This document shows, one piece after another, positions 1-8,590 of a stretch of 64,000 nucleotides of DNA. The DNA lies in the NCBI GenBank assembly GCA_027493405.1, contig JAOSKV010000046.1, forward strand, positions 255,066-319,065. Reading direction: 5' to 3'. Within the stretch, counting starts at the first letter, position 1. Each line of letters starts with the position of its first letter. The notes under the pieces are model-generated. The model was given only the letters and a program-made list of their open reading frames with translations. It was not told the DNA's origin and ran no database searches. Source of the DNA: FEB-22 sp003105195. GTDB taxonomy: Bacteria; Pseudomonadota; Alphaproteobacteria; Rhizobiales; Xanthobacteraceae. The translations under genes were made by a program, and so were the position numbers.

Positions 1-2
1 AT

Positions 3-59
3 GAGAACAAGCTTCTCCTCACAGTCTGCCCCGAAGGCTATCTCGAGTGCATCGCCTGA
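3..59 (+). CDS. 3' end of an upstream gene (partial)
   Basis: The third frame is open from the window edge and ends at TGA 57-59, coding for a short tail that finishes Tyr-Leu-Glu-Cys-Ile-Ala. The amino-acid mix looks like real protein and the stop lies a sensible distance before the next gene. The product cannot be named from 18 residues. The ATG at position 1 opens a different frame and is probably chance. The sequence from 60 to 195 holds no other recognisable gene. Confidence 0.3.
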   Translation, partial: ENKLLLTVCPEGYLECIA

Positions 60-195
60 CGGCGGCCTCGCTGGCCCCGATGTGCGCGCGCGACCCTGGC
101 GCCCCAGGCCGCTCGGTCGCCGCGGTTCCGATGCGCTTCCGCCTGCGGCGTCTCGATGCTAATCAGGCAGCTTCCGACGTGCCCCGAGGGAGCCG

Positions 196-1335
196 ATGAC
201 CACGATCTCGCCGGAGCCGATCCCCGTCGCCGGGCCGTCCATCAGCCGGCGCGAGATCGAACTCGTCGCCGAGGCCGCGGAGAAGGCGTGGTATGGCAAT
301 CATTATGCCTACAACGCCCGTTTCGAGCGCATGTTCGCCGACTACATCGGCGTGACGCACGCGGTCTCGCTGCCCCACTGCACGGCAGCGATCCACCTGT
401 CGCTCGCCGCGCTCGGCATCGGGCCCGGGGACGAGGTGGTCGTGCCGGATGTCACCTGGATCGCTTCGGTAGCGCCCGTCGATTATGTGGGCGCTACGCC
501 CGTGTTCGTCGACATCAGGCCCGACACCTGGTGCCTCGAGCCGCGCGCCGTCGCGGCTGCGATCGGGCCGAGGACGCGCGCCATCATCGGGGTCGACCTC
601 TACGGCAGTCTCTGCGAATGGGACGAGCTCGCTGCGATCGCGGAGCGGCACGGTCTCGCGTTGATCGAGGATTCGGCGGAGGCGCTGGGCTCGGTCTACC
701 GGGGACGACGCGCGGGAGCGAACGGACTCACCGGCGTGTTCTCGTTCCACGGTTCGAAGACGGTGGCGACCGGCGAAGGTGGAATGCTGGTGACCAATGA
801 CGATGCGATCCATCTCCGCGTGCAGACGTTGCGCGACCACGGCCGCCCGCCCGGCGATCGCTTCTTCCTCAACGAGGAAATCGGCTTCAAGTACAAGATG
901 AACGCCGTGACGGCGGCGCTCGGCATCGGCCAGATGGAGCGGATCGAGGAGCTGATCGCACGCAAGCGCGCCATCTACGGTTGGTACGCCGAGCGCCTCG
1001 CGAGCCTGCAAGGCGTCGCCCTCAATGCCGAGCCGCCCGGCACGCAGAACAGCTTCTGGATGGTCACGGCGGTTCCCGACGCCGAATACGGCCTCGACAA
1101 GTTCGAGCTCATGGCGCGCTTCAAGGAGCGCAACATCGACACGCGTCCATTCTTCTCGCCGCTGTCTTCCTTGAATGCGTTTGCGGGCAGGCCCGAGTCC
1201 CGCCGTTTCGTGGACCCCTGCGACGTCGGCCAGCGCATTGCCAAGACCGGCATCAACCTGCCTTCCGGCTACAACATGGACGAGGCGAAGGTCGACCTCG
1301 TCTGCCGGGCCTTCCGCGAGATCCTGGCGAACTGA
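196..1335 (+). CDS. DegT/DnrJ/EryC1/StrS-family sugar aminotransferase
   Basis: This is a PLP-dependent aminotransferase of 379 residues that makes amino-sugar nucleotides, probably converting a 4-keto-6-deoxy sugar to a 4-amino sugar as in perosamine synthesis. The fold-type I hallmarks are present: a cofactor-binding stretch near residues 60-70, the Glu-Asp pair near 158-159 (IEDSAEALG) and the internal aldimine lysine K188 in SFHGSKTVATGEGG. That lysine context is typical of GDP-perosamine synthase-like members. A purine-rich site (gaggga, about 184-189) sits a normal distance before the ATG. Family length is usual. It is the first gene of the lower-GC glycan block; its exact sugar substrate is inferred only. 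Confidence 0.88.
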   Translation: MTTISPEPIPVAGPSISRREIELVAEAAEKAWYGNHYAYNARFERMFADYIGVTHAVSLPHCTAAIHLSLAALGIGPGDEVVVPDVTWIASVAPVDYVGATPVFVDIRPDTWCLEPRAVAAAIGPRTRAIIGVDLYGSLCEWDELAAIAERHGLALIEDSAEALGSVYRGRRAGANGLTGVFSFHGSKTVATGEGGMLVTNDDAIHLRVQTLRDHGRPPGDRFFLNEEIGFKYKMNAVTAALGIGQMERIEELIARKRAIYGWYAERLASLQGVALNAEPPGTQNSFWMVTAVPDAEYGLDKFELMARFKERNIDTRPFFSPLSSLNAFAGRPESRRFVDPCDVGQRIAKTGINLPSGYNMDEAKVDLVCRAFREILAN

Positions 1336-1337
1336 CG

Positions 1338-1387
1338 GGGTTCCTCCTGCATCGCCCGATCGGTGCTTGTCGTGCACCGGAGAACCC
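1338..1387. terminator. possible bidirectional hairpin between convergent genes
   Basis: The outer arms GGGTTC (1338-1343) and GAACCC (1382-1387) enclose TCC/GGA and an inner stem CGGTGC (1361-1366) with GCACCG (1374-1379). It sits just past the aminotransferase stop and before the end of the convergent membrane-protein gene, where a shared terminator would be expected. There is no U-tract, so intrinsic termination is uncertain. Confidence 0.3.
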
Positions 1388-1417
1388 GAATGGTGAGGAG
1401 TGTCCGCATCGTTGAAC

Positions 1418-2406
1418 CTAGGAGCGGCCCGGAATTCCGAACAGCCAGGTCAAGACCCCGGCCACTCCAATCCCTGCGACCAGAAGGCCGAAGACGACAG
1501 AAATCAGCAGCGCGTCGTTGTGGCCGACGCCCGCGATCCCCAGGCCGACGACCATGGCGGCCTCCCGTACCCCCATCCGCCGATCGAAATCGGCAACAAC
1601 GTAACCATCAGGACAGACGGGGTTACGAGCAGGTACCAGACGAAGGAGACCGAAACGCCGATCGCGCTGCCGATGGCCGCGATGGCCAGAGCGACGCCCA
1701 AATGGACGCCAACCGCGGCAGCGATGGCCGGCAACGCGAAGTGTGGCCGGAAGAACAGGCGTCGAGCCGCGAAGGATATGAGCAAGAGATTGCCCTTCAA
1801 CGGGAAGGCTGGAAGAGGCAGCGAGGGCAGAGCAAGCAGGAGGCCCAGGCCGGCGAGCCCCGCGGTCGACATGGCTACCGGCACCCATATCAACGAGCCT
1901 GCCGCCTCGCTCAGCATCAATGCGGGCAGCCCCGCCGCCATCAACAGGATCAGACCGAAAACGCCAACGACCCGGTCGAGAACCGTCGATCCGAGCGCGT
2001 GCGTAAGCGAAGGGCTCCTCCCCGTGAGCCACCAGATGCGGAACGCATCGCCGCTCATGGTGAAGACGAACTGGTCCATGGCCGTCGAGATCATCAGGAC
2101 GCGCCAAGCCGGTATCAGCCCGATCCGGCCGCTCGTGCTCGCACAGACCTTGCGCCATCGCAGGCTCGAGAGGATCGTGACCAGCGCGAGTATCACTGCG
2201 GCGACGAGCAGCGCGGTCGTACTGAGTGCGGCAGAGCGTTCCTGCAGATCGGCCAGCGAGAGGCGCCGCGCAACCAGCCAGAACAGTCCGATGGACACCG
2301 CGGCACGCAGGACGGTCAGAAGCCCTTGCCGGAGCTTTCTGGAAGAGTCGCCGGAGGCATTCCGCGTTTCGGCTTCAAGAACTGGACGCAAGTTTGGCTC
2401 CGTCAT
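1418..2406 (-). CDS. flippase-like / lysylphosphatidylglycerol synthase TM-family membrane protein, frameshifted
   Basis: The translated product is a hydrophobic protein of about 328 residues with 7-8 membrane segments, like the UPF0104/LPG_synthase_TM family often found in glycan and lipid clusters. Family-like features are the RWR motif after the second segment, DRVVGVFGL, and ISIGGWG before the last segments. The frame breaks in a C5 run at 1570-1574. The expected GGWGVREAAMVVGLG continues only if one base is restored, and it then runs on to the stop at 1418-1420. The start is taken at the Met coded at 2404-2406; an upstream in-frame start would add 28 unlikely residues. The break may be a sequencing error or a real null allele. 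The transported lipid is unknown. Confidence 0.7.
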
Positions 2407-2496
2407 TAGCGACGCGCAGGGCCGGCTTGATTGCAGCGTTTGCCAGTTGGCGCCAGGGGTGCGACCGGACCAACGAGGGCGACCGACCAAGCTTCA

Positions 2497-4008
2497 TCAT
2501 GGTGGAGCTGCTCCTTCGACCAGCTCACGGCGCGTCGGCTCTTGCGCGCTCCAATCGGCCTCCGACCGGAAGGCCATGACCGCAATGAGCGTCGCCAGCA
2601 GACCCCCGAGATGGATCAGATAGATGTCCCATGTCATCCAGTAGCCGATCGCGCCGAAGAACCATTGCCACGGATACTGCAGGTAAGACTCGTATGTAAA
2701 CTCCAGTCGATCCAGATCAAGAATGATCCAGACCCGCGATGTCGCAAGGGCAATTGCGCAGAAGAGCAGGAGGAACAGCCGCGGTCGCCGCGGCGTGCGC
2801 CAGGCCGCGATCGCAGGCACGGCGATGAACGCGAGATTCGCCATCATCTGTCGACTCTCGGCGCCGAGCGAAAGTATGATTGTGAGGAGGGCAACCGCGA
2901 CCATCCCCGGGCCCCAGCGTCTTATCGTCCCGCAGAGCGGCGTGAAGCAGCAGCTCGCAAGGGCGACAATCGGCCCAAAGAAGGCGAAATGGGCCACCAG
3001 GAAGATGCCCGGCGCTCGCGTCGAGGTGTCGAGTAGCGCTTGCAGGAACAGCGCGGGATTGTTGCGAGGCGGCCGGCTCGCGAGGAGCCAAAGCGGAAGC
3101 ATGGCCAGCGCAAGAACCACGCCCGCCAGCGCGATCCGCCGGGCATAGAACGGCAGGTGATCAATGAGACGCCGAATCTCGAAAGCAGGGTCGATCAGCA
3201 GAGTGACGCAGGCGCCGATGTAGGCCCCGGCGACGACAATGGACAGCGGCGCAAGCCAGTCGAGGGGCGGCGTACCGGGGTGGCGGAATCCGCTCACATA
3301 GTGGACGTAGCTGGCGGCCGCGACCACCGCCAGGCCCGAGGCGGTACCCAGGAGAAGTCGCGTGCGCAGGCGTGAGGCGTTGGCCTCGATGGAGATTGTC
3401 GCGCGGCGCGGCTGCCCCGACGCCGCCTCGGACGGCAAGGCGATCAGGATCGCTCCGATGAGCGGGAGGAGCGGCCAGACGAAAGCGCCCGTTATCGTCA
3501 GAAGCACGAGCGCTCCCGTGCTCCCGACGAGGTAGGCGGAAAGCATCGCCAGACCGACCGTGAACGAGCAGACGTCCGTGGTTATCGGATAGAATGAATT
3601 GTATTTGAGAAAGCAGAAATTCAGGAACAAGGCCGCGCATCCGAGCAGGAGCTGATGGCTGCTCAGTTCGAGGCGGATGCAGAGTTGGTAGAAGATGCCG
3701 ATGGCCGCGAGAATGCACGCGAAGTTGAGAATCGAGAAACCCAAGAGGATGCTTTGATTGCTCAGGTCGAGACCGCTCACGCGGACCAGCAGGTGGACGA
3801 TCAGGGACGGGGCGATGCGGCTGAGGGAATAGGGGTCGATATCCCGCGACCAGAAGATTTGAAACGGAGCGCGCGCATAGTTGAGGTAATACGTGCCATC
3901 CCAGTGAAAGCGATGGTCGAGCGGCACACGCTGCGCCACGAGCAGATCGAGGACCATCACGGCCAGGGCGATCAGCAGGACGGCAGTCGCGGCTGTCCTC
4001 ATTCGCAT
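2497..4008 (-). CDS. multi-pass membrane protein, possibly GT-C-like glycosyltransferase
   Basis: The 503-residue product has about ten hydrophobic segments, beginning with a signal-anchor-like segment at residues 5-25. The loop after it carries HWDGTYY, which resembles the acidic first-loop motif of GT-C glycosyltransferases. I do not recognise a named family. It lies 90 bp upstream of the flippase-like gene on the same strand, so the two could be co-transcribed. Its place in a glycan block suggests a role in polysaccharide or lipid-linked sugar metabolism, but this is inference. The length and the single clean frame support a real gene. Confidence 0.65.
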   Translation of the reverse strand: MRMRTAATAVLLIALAVMVLDLLVAQRVPLDHRFHWDGTYYLNYARAPFQIFWSRDIDPYSLSRIAPSLIVHLLVRVSGLDLSNQSILLGFSILNFACILAAIGIFYQLCIRLELSSHQLLLGCAALFLNFCFLKYNSFYPITTDVCSFTVGLAMLSAYLVGSTGALVLLTITGAFVWPLLPLIGAILIALPSEAASGQPRRATISIEANASRLRTRLLLGTASGLAVVAAASYVHYVSGFRHPGTPPLDWLAPLSIVVAGAYIGACVTLLIDPAFEIRRLIDHLPFYARRIALAGVVLALAMLPLWLLASRPPRNNPALFLQALLDTSTRAPGIFLVAHFAFFGPIVALASCCFTPLCGTIRRWGPGMVAVALLTIILSLGAESRQMMANLAFIAVPAIAAWRTPRRPRLFLLLFCAIALATSRVWIILDLDRLEFTYESYLQYPWQWFFGAIGYWMTWDIYLIHLGGLLATLIAVMAFRSEADWSAQEPTRRELVEGAAPP

Positions 4009-4302
4009 GGGCGGATCCTTGGCTCTCTGACGGTCGGACGAGCCGCTTGGCAGTCAGACGATTCCCGCTCACAGGCCGGCGAGGGACTGCTTCGAGCCGT
4101 GGGCCTGCGGTCAATCGCACATCTCACCGGAACGCGCCATCCCAAGCGAGGGGGCGCCGGCCGTCGGAGGTTTCCCGCGGCATGCGCATGTCTGGGCAGC
4201 GGGGGCGACGAGGAGGGGGCTTGGTCCGGGGCTATCCGGTCGGACCAGATCCGAGATCAGGCGCTCGGACCCGGACAGAACGCCCCGGCTCATGGAACCG
4301 TC
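4009..4302. other. non-coding gap, 294 bp
   Basis: This separates the start of the minus-strand membrane protein from the stop of the RTX protease gene. It probably contains the promoter of the two-gene unit downstream on the minus strand. I see no convincing -35/-10 pair, terminator or small gene. Confidence 0.4.
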
Positions 4303-7300
4303 TCATCTAGAGCAACCATCCGCTCTGATCGAGCGGATCGGAATCGAGGGGGCGTCCAAGGCCCTGATGTCTTCCGGGAGAGAACCGTTCCAGGACGCAG
4401 CGGAAACATCGCCGTCGGCGAAACGGAAGGTTTGGAAGGCCGTGACCGTGTCGGTGCCGTCGGGCGAGCCGAGGCGCAGGTCGCTGATCGTGTAGCTTCC
4501 CGGGCCGGCATTGTAGACGATCTGGTAGTTCGCGAAATTTCCGCTGAACACGACGATGTCGGTGCCGGCTCCGCCGTGCGTCACGTCGTTTCCGCCCGCC
4601 CCCGCCACGAGATCGTCGCCGGCGTCCCCGTAGAGCCAGTTGGCGCCGTTGTCGCCCCGCAGGATGTCGTCCAGCGGCGTGCCGTAGAGCCACTCGATGC
4701 CGAGATAGCTGTCGCCCGCCGCCGCGCCCGTGTTGTTCGCCGGGGTGGCGAGGTCAACCGTCACGCCCGCGGTCGCCACGACGTTCTGATCCAGGAGATA
4801 GTAGCTCGCGCCGTCGTGGCCCGCCCCGCCGTCGAGAGTGTCGGCGCCGAGCCCGCCGAACAGGATATCGTTGCCGTCGCCGCCGTTGAGCGTGTCGTTG
4901 CCGCCGGCTCCGAACAGCGTGTCGTTGCCGCCGAGCCCCGACAACGTGTCATTGGCGGCCCCGCCCCTGAGGAGGTCGTCGCCCGCCGTGCCGGTCAGCC
5001 CCGATTGGAGGCCAGCGACGGAAACATCGCCGTCGGCGAAACGGAAGGTTTCGAAGGCCGTGACCGTGTCGGTGCCGTCGGGCGAGCCGAGGCGCAGGTC
5101 GCTGATCGTGTAGCTTCCCGGGCCGGCATTGTAGACGATCTGGTAGTTCGCGAAATTTCCGCTGAACACGACGATGTCGGTGCCGGCTCCGCCGTGCGTC
5201 ACGTCGTTTCCGCCCGCCCCCGCCACGAGATCGTCGCCGGCGTCCCCGTAGAGCCAGTTGGCGCCGTTGTCGCCCCGCAGGATGTCGTCCAGCGGCGTGC
5301 CGTAGAGCCACTCGATGCCGAGATAGCTGTCGCCCGCCGCCGCGCCCGTGTTGTTCGCCGGGGTGGCAAGGTCAACCGTCACGCCCGCGGTCGCCACGAC
5401 GTTCTGATCCAGGAGATAGTAGCTCGCGCCGTCGTGGCCCGCCCCGCCGTCGAGAGTGTCGGCGCCGAGCCCGCCGAACAGTATATCGTTGCCGTCGCCG
5501 CCGTTGAGCGTGTCGTTGCCGCCGGCTCCGAACAGCGTGTCGTTGCCGCCGAGCCCCGACAACGTGTCATTGGCGGCCCCGCCCCTGAGGAGGTCGTCGC
5601 CCGCCGTGCCGGTCAGCCCCGATTGGAGGCCAGCGACGGAAACATCGCCGTCGGCGAAACGGAAGGTTTCGAAGGCCGTGACCGTGTCGGTGCCGTCGGG
5701 CGAGCCGAGGCGCAGGTCGCTGATCGTGTAGCTTCCCGGGCCGGCATTGTAGACGATCTGGTAGTTCGCGAAATTTCCGCTGAACACGACGATGTCGGTG
5801 CCGGCTCCGCCGTGCGTCACGTCGTTTCCGCCCGCCCCCGCCACGAGATCGTCGCCGGCGTCCCCGTAGAGCCAGTTGGCGCCGTTGTCGCCCCGCAGGA
5901 TGTCGTCCAGCGGCGTGCCGTAGAGCCACTCGATGCCGAGATAGCTGTCGCCCGCCGCCGCGCCCGTGTTGTTCGCCGGGGTGGCGAGGTCAACCGTCAC
6001 GCCCGCGGTCGCCACGACGTTCTGATCCAGGAGATAGTAGCTCGCGCCGTCGTGGCCCGCCCCGCCGTCGAGAGTGTCGGCGCCGAGCCCGCCGAACAGG
6101 ATATCGTTGCCGTCGCCGCCGTTGAGCGTGTCGTTGCCGCCGGCTCCGAACAGCGTGTCGTTGCCGCCGAGCCCCGACAACGTGTCATTGGCGGCCCCAC
6201 CCCTGAGGAGGTCGTCGCCCGCCGTGCCGGTCAGGCCGCTAATGAAGATCGAGGTCGCAACATCGCCGTCTGTAAAACGGAAAAACTCGAAAGCCGTAAG
6301 GGTGTCGGTTCCATCCGGAGAGTTCAGGCGCAGGTCGGCGACCGTGAAGTTCGTGAGGCTGGCGCTGTAGACAATCTGATAGTTGGCGATGACGCCGGAA
6401 AATGCTGCGATGTCCGTGCCGGCTCCGCCGTGCAGCACGTCATTGCCGCCGGCACCACTGAGGAGATCGTCGCCGAGATCGCCGTAGAGCCAGTTGTCCT
6501 CGGCGTCGCCGCGCAGGTTGTCATTGAATGTCGTTCCGTAGACCCACTCGACGCTGATATAGCTGTCGCCGGCCGCTGCGCCCGTGTTGTTCGCCGGGTT
6601 GGCGAGGTCGACGGTCAAACCTTCGGTCGCGACGACGTCGTGGTAGAGGAGATAGTAGCTCACGCCGTCGATTCCCGCTCCGCCGTCGAGAATGTCGGCT
6701 CCGGGCCCGCCGATGAGCGTGTCGGCGCCGTCCGCGCCGCTCAGCGAATCATTGCCGGAATTCCCGACCAGCAGATTGTCGACATGATTGCCGATGATCG
6801 TGTCGCTGCCGCTGCCGCCCACCGCGTTTTCGATGATTGTGTTGTAGGCGATGGCGAGGTTGCTGGTCATGTACCCGCCAACGTTCGAGTAGCTGCCGGG
6901 AATCAGGCTGATCCGCTGTCCGCCATACTGGCCCGAGCCAAAACCCGATAGGTTGAGTGTATCGACTCCGCCGGCGTCGTAGATCGCGAGCACAGGATTC
7001 GTGTTCTTGGTGAAGTCGTAGACGTCCTTGCCGGTGTTGCTGTTGAAGCCATACGTTGTGTTGCCGACGCGCGTGGTCGGGTCGGCGCCATAGATCGCCT
7101 GAACTGCGAGGATGTCGTGCAACAGCGGCGTTTGTCCGTAGCGCCAGGATCCGCTGCTGCCTGCGTGATCGGTGCCGCTGCCGTCCTCATCCGCGTCGAA
7201 ATAGGACATCACGGTGTAACGCCGCGTATCCTCCAGGTACTCTGCACTGTTGGCGTAGGTGATCGTCCCGCCGCCTGCGTTGTACGAGCCCGGATGGCTC

Positions 7301-7914
7301 AGTCCGAGCGCATGGCCGATCTCGTGGAGGTAGGTGATGAAACCATAGCCGCCGTAGTATGCATATCCGGACTGATTGATAGGCGACGAAGAGCTGTGCG
7401 TCGACCAACTGGAATTCAGCCAGATCTCGGCACGCGTAATGCCCCAGGAATCGCCGCCGTAGGAGTTCGTTCCGAGATAGTAGCCAAGCTCGGGAAATTC
7501 GTAGGTGCCACCGCCATCCGTGGTCGTCGAGTACGCAAATTGAATGACGGCGCCGCCGCTTGGTGGATTGCCCGGGTACTGGTTGAGGTTGATCGAGATC
7601 AGGTCGTCCCAGAGCTCGAAGGCCTCGGCGGCGCGCGCGACCATCAGCGCAGTCAGGGCCTGCCATCCGGAATTTTCCGGTGAGGACGCGTCGAGTGGGG
7701 CGCTCGCAAGGAGGGCGTAGTAGACGGTGCTGTTGTATACTGGATAAGTATCGTTCTCGAAGGCACCGCCCCAGCTTGTGCGCAATTGCTTGATAATTGC
7801 CGTGGTGCCGAAGCTCGGAGGCGCGGCGGAGCTTGGGCCTGCAATCTGGACGGGATCGCTACTCAGGCGGATCGCATCTTCCTTGTGAGCTGAATTGCCG
7901 CAAAGCCAACACAT
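4303..7914 (-). CDS. RTX-type M10 (serralysin-like) zinc metalloprotease
   Basis: This is a 1203-residue secreted-type protease. The N-terminal catalytic domain has the metzincin zinc motif HEIGHALGLSH, with ligands H197, H201 and H207 and catalytic E198, and the Met-turn at M236 (YTVMSYFD). From about residue 380 it is filled with calcium-binding GGxGxDxLx nonapeptides alternating with a beta-rich spacer of about 110 residues; three modules are almost identical and one is diverged. RTX proteins leave the cell by type I secretion, using a C-terminal signal and no N-terminal signal peptide. No type I secretion genes are in the window. Known serralysins are about 480 residues, so this one is much enlarged by repeats. 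The last 25 residues do not look like a classical serralysin end. Confidence 0.9.
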   Translation of the reverse strand: MCWLCGNSAHKEDAIRLSSDPVQIAGPSSAAPPSFGTTAIIKQLRTSWGGAFENDTYPVYNSTVYYALLASAPLDASSPENSGWQALTALMVARAAEAFELWDDLISINLNQYPGNPPSGGAVIQFAYSTTTDGGGTYEFPELGYYLGTNSYGGDSWGITRAEIWLNSSWSTHSSSSPINQSGYAYYGGYGFITYLHEIGHALGLSHPGSYNAGGGTITYANSAEYLEDTRRYTVMSYFDADEDGSGTDHAGSSGSWRYGQTPLLHDILAVQAIYGADPTTRVGNTTYGFNSNTGKDVYDFTKNTNPVLAIYDAGGVDTLNLSGFGSGQYGGQRISLIPGSYSNVGGYMTSNLAIAYNTIIENAVGGSGSDTIIGNHVDNLLVGNSGNDSLSGADGADTLIGGPGADILDGGAGIDGVSYYLLYHDVVATEGLTVDLANPANNTGAAAGDSYISVEWVYGTTFNDNLRGDAEDNWLYGDLGDDLLSGAGGNDVLHGGAGTDIAAFSGVIANYQIVYSASLTNFTVADLRLNSPDGTDTLTAFEFFRFTDGDVATSIFISGLTGTAGDDLLRGGAANDTLSGLGGNDTLFGAGGNDTLNGGDGNDILFGGLGADTLDGGAGHDGASYYLLDQNVVATAGVTVDLATPANNTGAAAGDSYLGIEWLYGTPLDDILRGDNGANWLYGDAGDDLVAGAGGNDVTHGGAGTDIVVFSGNFANYQIVYNAGPGSYTISDLRLGSPDGTDTVTAFETFRFADGDVSVAGLQSGLTGTAGDDLLRGGAANDTLSGLGGNDTLFGAGGNDTLNGGDGNDILFGGLGADTLDGGAGHDGASYYLLDQNVVATAGVTVDLATPANNTGAAAGDSYLGIEWLYGTPLDDILRGDNGANWLYGDAGDDLVAGAGGNDVTHGGAGTDIVVFSGNFANYQIVYNAGPGSYTISDLRLGSPDGTDTVTAFETFRFADGDVSVAGLQSGLTGTAGDDLLRGGAANDTLSGLGGNDTLFGAGGNDTLNGGDGNDILFGGLGADTLDGGAGHDGASYYLLDQNVVATAGVTVDLATPANNTGAAAGDSYLGIEWLYGTPLDDILRGDNGANWLYGDAGDDLVAGAGGNDVTHGGAGTDIVVFSGNFANYQIVYNAGPGSYTISDLRLGSPDGTDTVTAFQTFRFADGDVSAASWNGSLPEDIRALDAPSIPIRSIRADGCSR
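4401..6235. repeat. three tandem 618-bp coding repeats in the RTX protease gene
   Basis: Three head-to-tail copies start at 4401, 5019 and 5637, with the third matching for about 599 bp. They keep an exact 618-bp period (206 codons) and differ at only a few bases, for example around 5368 and 5484. A fourth, clearly diverged module follows to about 6800. The near-identity at silent positions indicates recent amplification or gene conversion. The true copy number could be mis-assembled. Confidence 0.95.
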
Positions 7915-8590
7915 GGTCTCGATGATGCCCGGAACAGTTTCAGAAAACCTGCCACCTTCACGTGGATCCGCGTCGCTGTTGCGTGGAGCGCTTCCATCCG
8001 ATGCGCTCCCGGTGCGACGCCGCGACGGGTTGGCGGGAGTCGGCAGTAAGAATCCGTTAGCAGAAATTTGTAAGCAGATAGTTACGTTATACTTCGTAGA
8101 TTGAATATTTGAGGGCCGGGCGAGTCGCCGGAATGCCTTTCAAAACGCGCGAATCGGCGGCCTCGAGCAGTCGGGTTCCGCGCCGGTTCTCTGCCGTGGC
8201 TTGGGGGCATATTGAGGCGCCCTCTGGCGAAAATTTTCCGTAGAGGTAGCATGGCACGGGCGGCCGGCGACCCTGCGACAGGCATCTCAGGTCTTTCTTG
8301 ACGCGTCTTGGATAGAATGAGACCCGAAGACCCGGTTTCGGCTGTGACGACCGGCGCCTTCGGGGAACGATCGGCGTGCAGTTCCCACGGGTGCAACTCG
8401 ATGCTTGGTGTATCGGATTGAGATGACCCACGCGGGAACACATCGCTCAGACCCTCCGTCGCGGTACGCAAGACGCGCCGGGCCCGACATGAGATGAGCG
8501 GTTGAATCGTAAATGCCCCCGCCTTGGACTTCGCGATACCTCCGTCAAGTCTGGGCGACCACTCCCGCGAATTCCAGGGGGACGAGCCGA
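7915..8590. promoter_or_regulatory. 676-bp divergent intergenic region
   Basis: This lies between the minus-strand RTX gene and a plus-strand membrane-protein gene, so it should hold both promoters. A clearly AT-rich patch at about 8040-8110 stands out from its surroundings and is the likeliest promoter or regulatory core for the protease. No clean sigma-70 boxes could be assigned. A ribosome-binding-like aggggga at about 8576-8582 serves the downstream gene. Open frames inside it have no protein-like character. Confidence 0.4.

Noticed and set aside
4401..6235. CRISPR-like or satellite array
   Set aside because: The repeats are long, contiguous and in frame within one protein gene, with no spacers.
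3655..6951. A plus-strand open frame of 1098 codons opposite the RTX protease gene
   Set aside because: It is a shadow of the GC-rich repeats on the other strand. It repeats with the same 618-bp period, has no ribosome-binding site, and the minus strand encodes a clear zinc protease.
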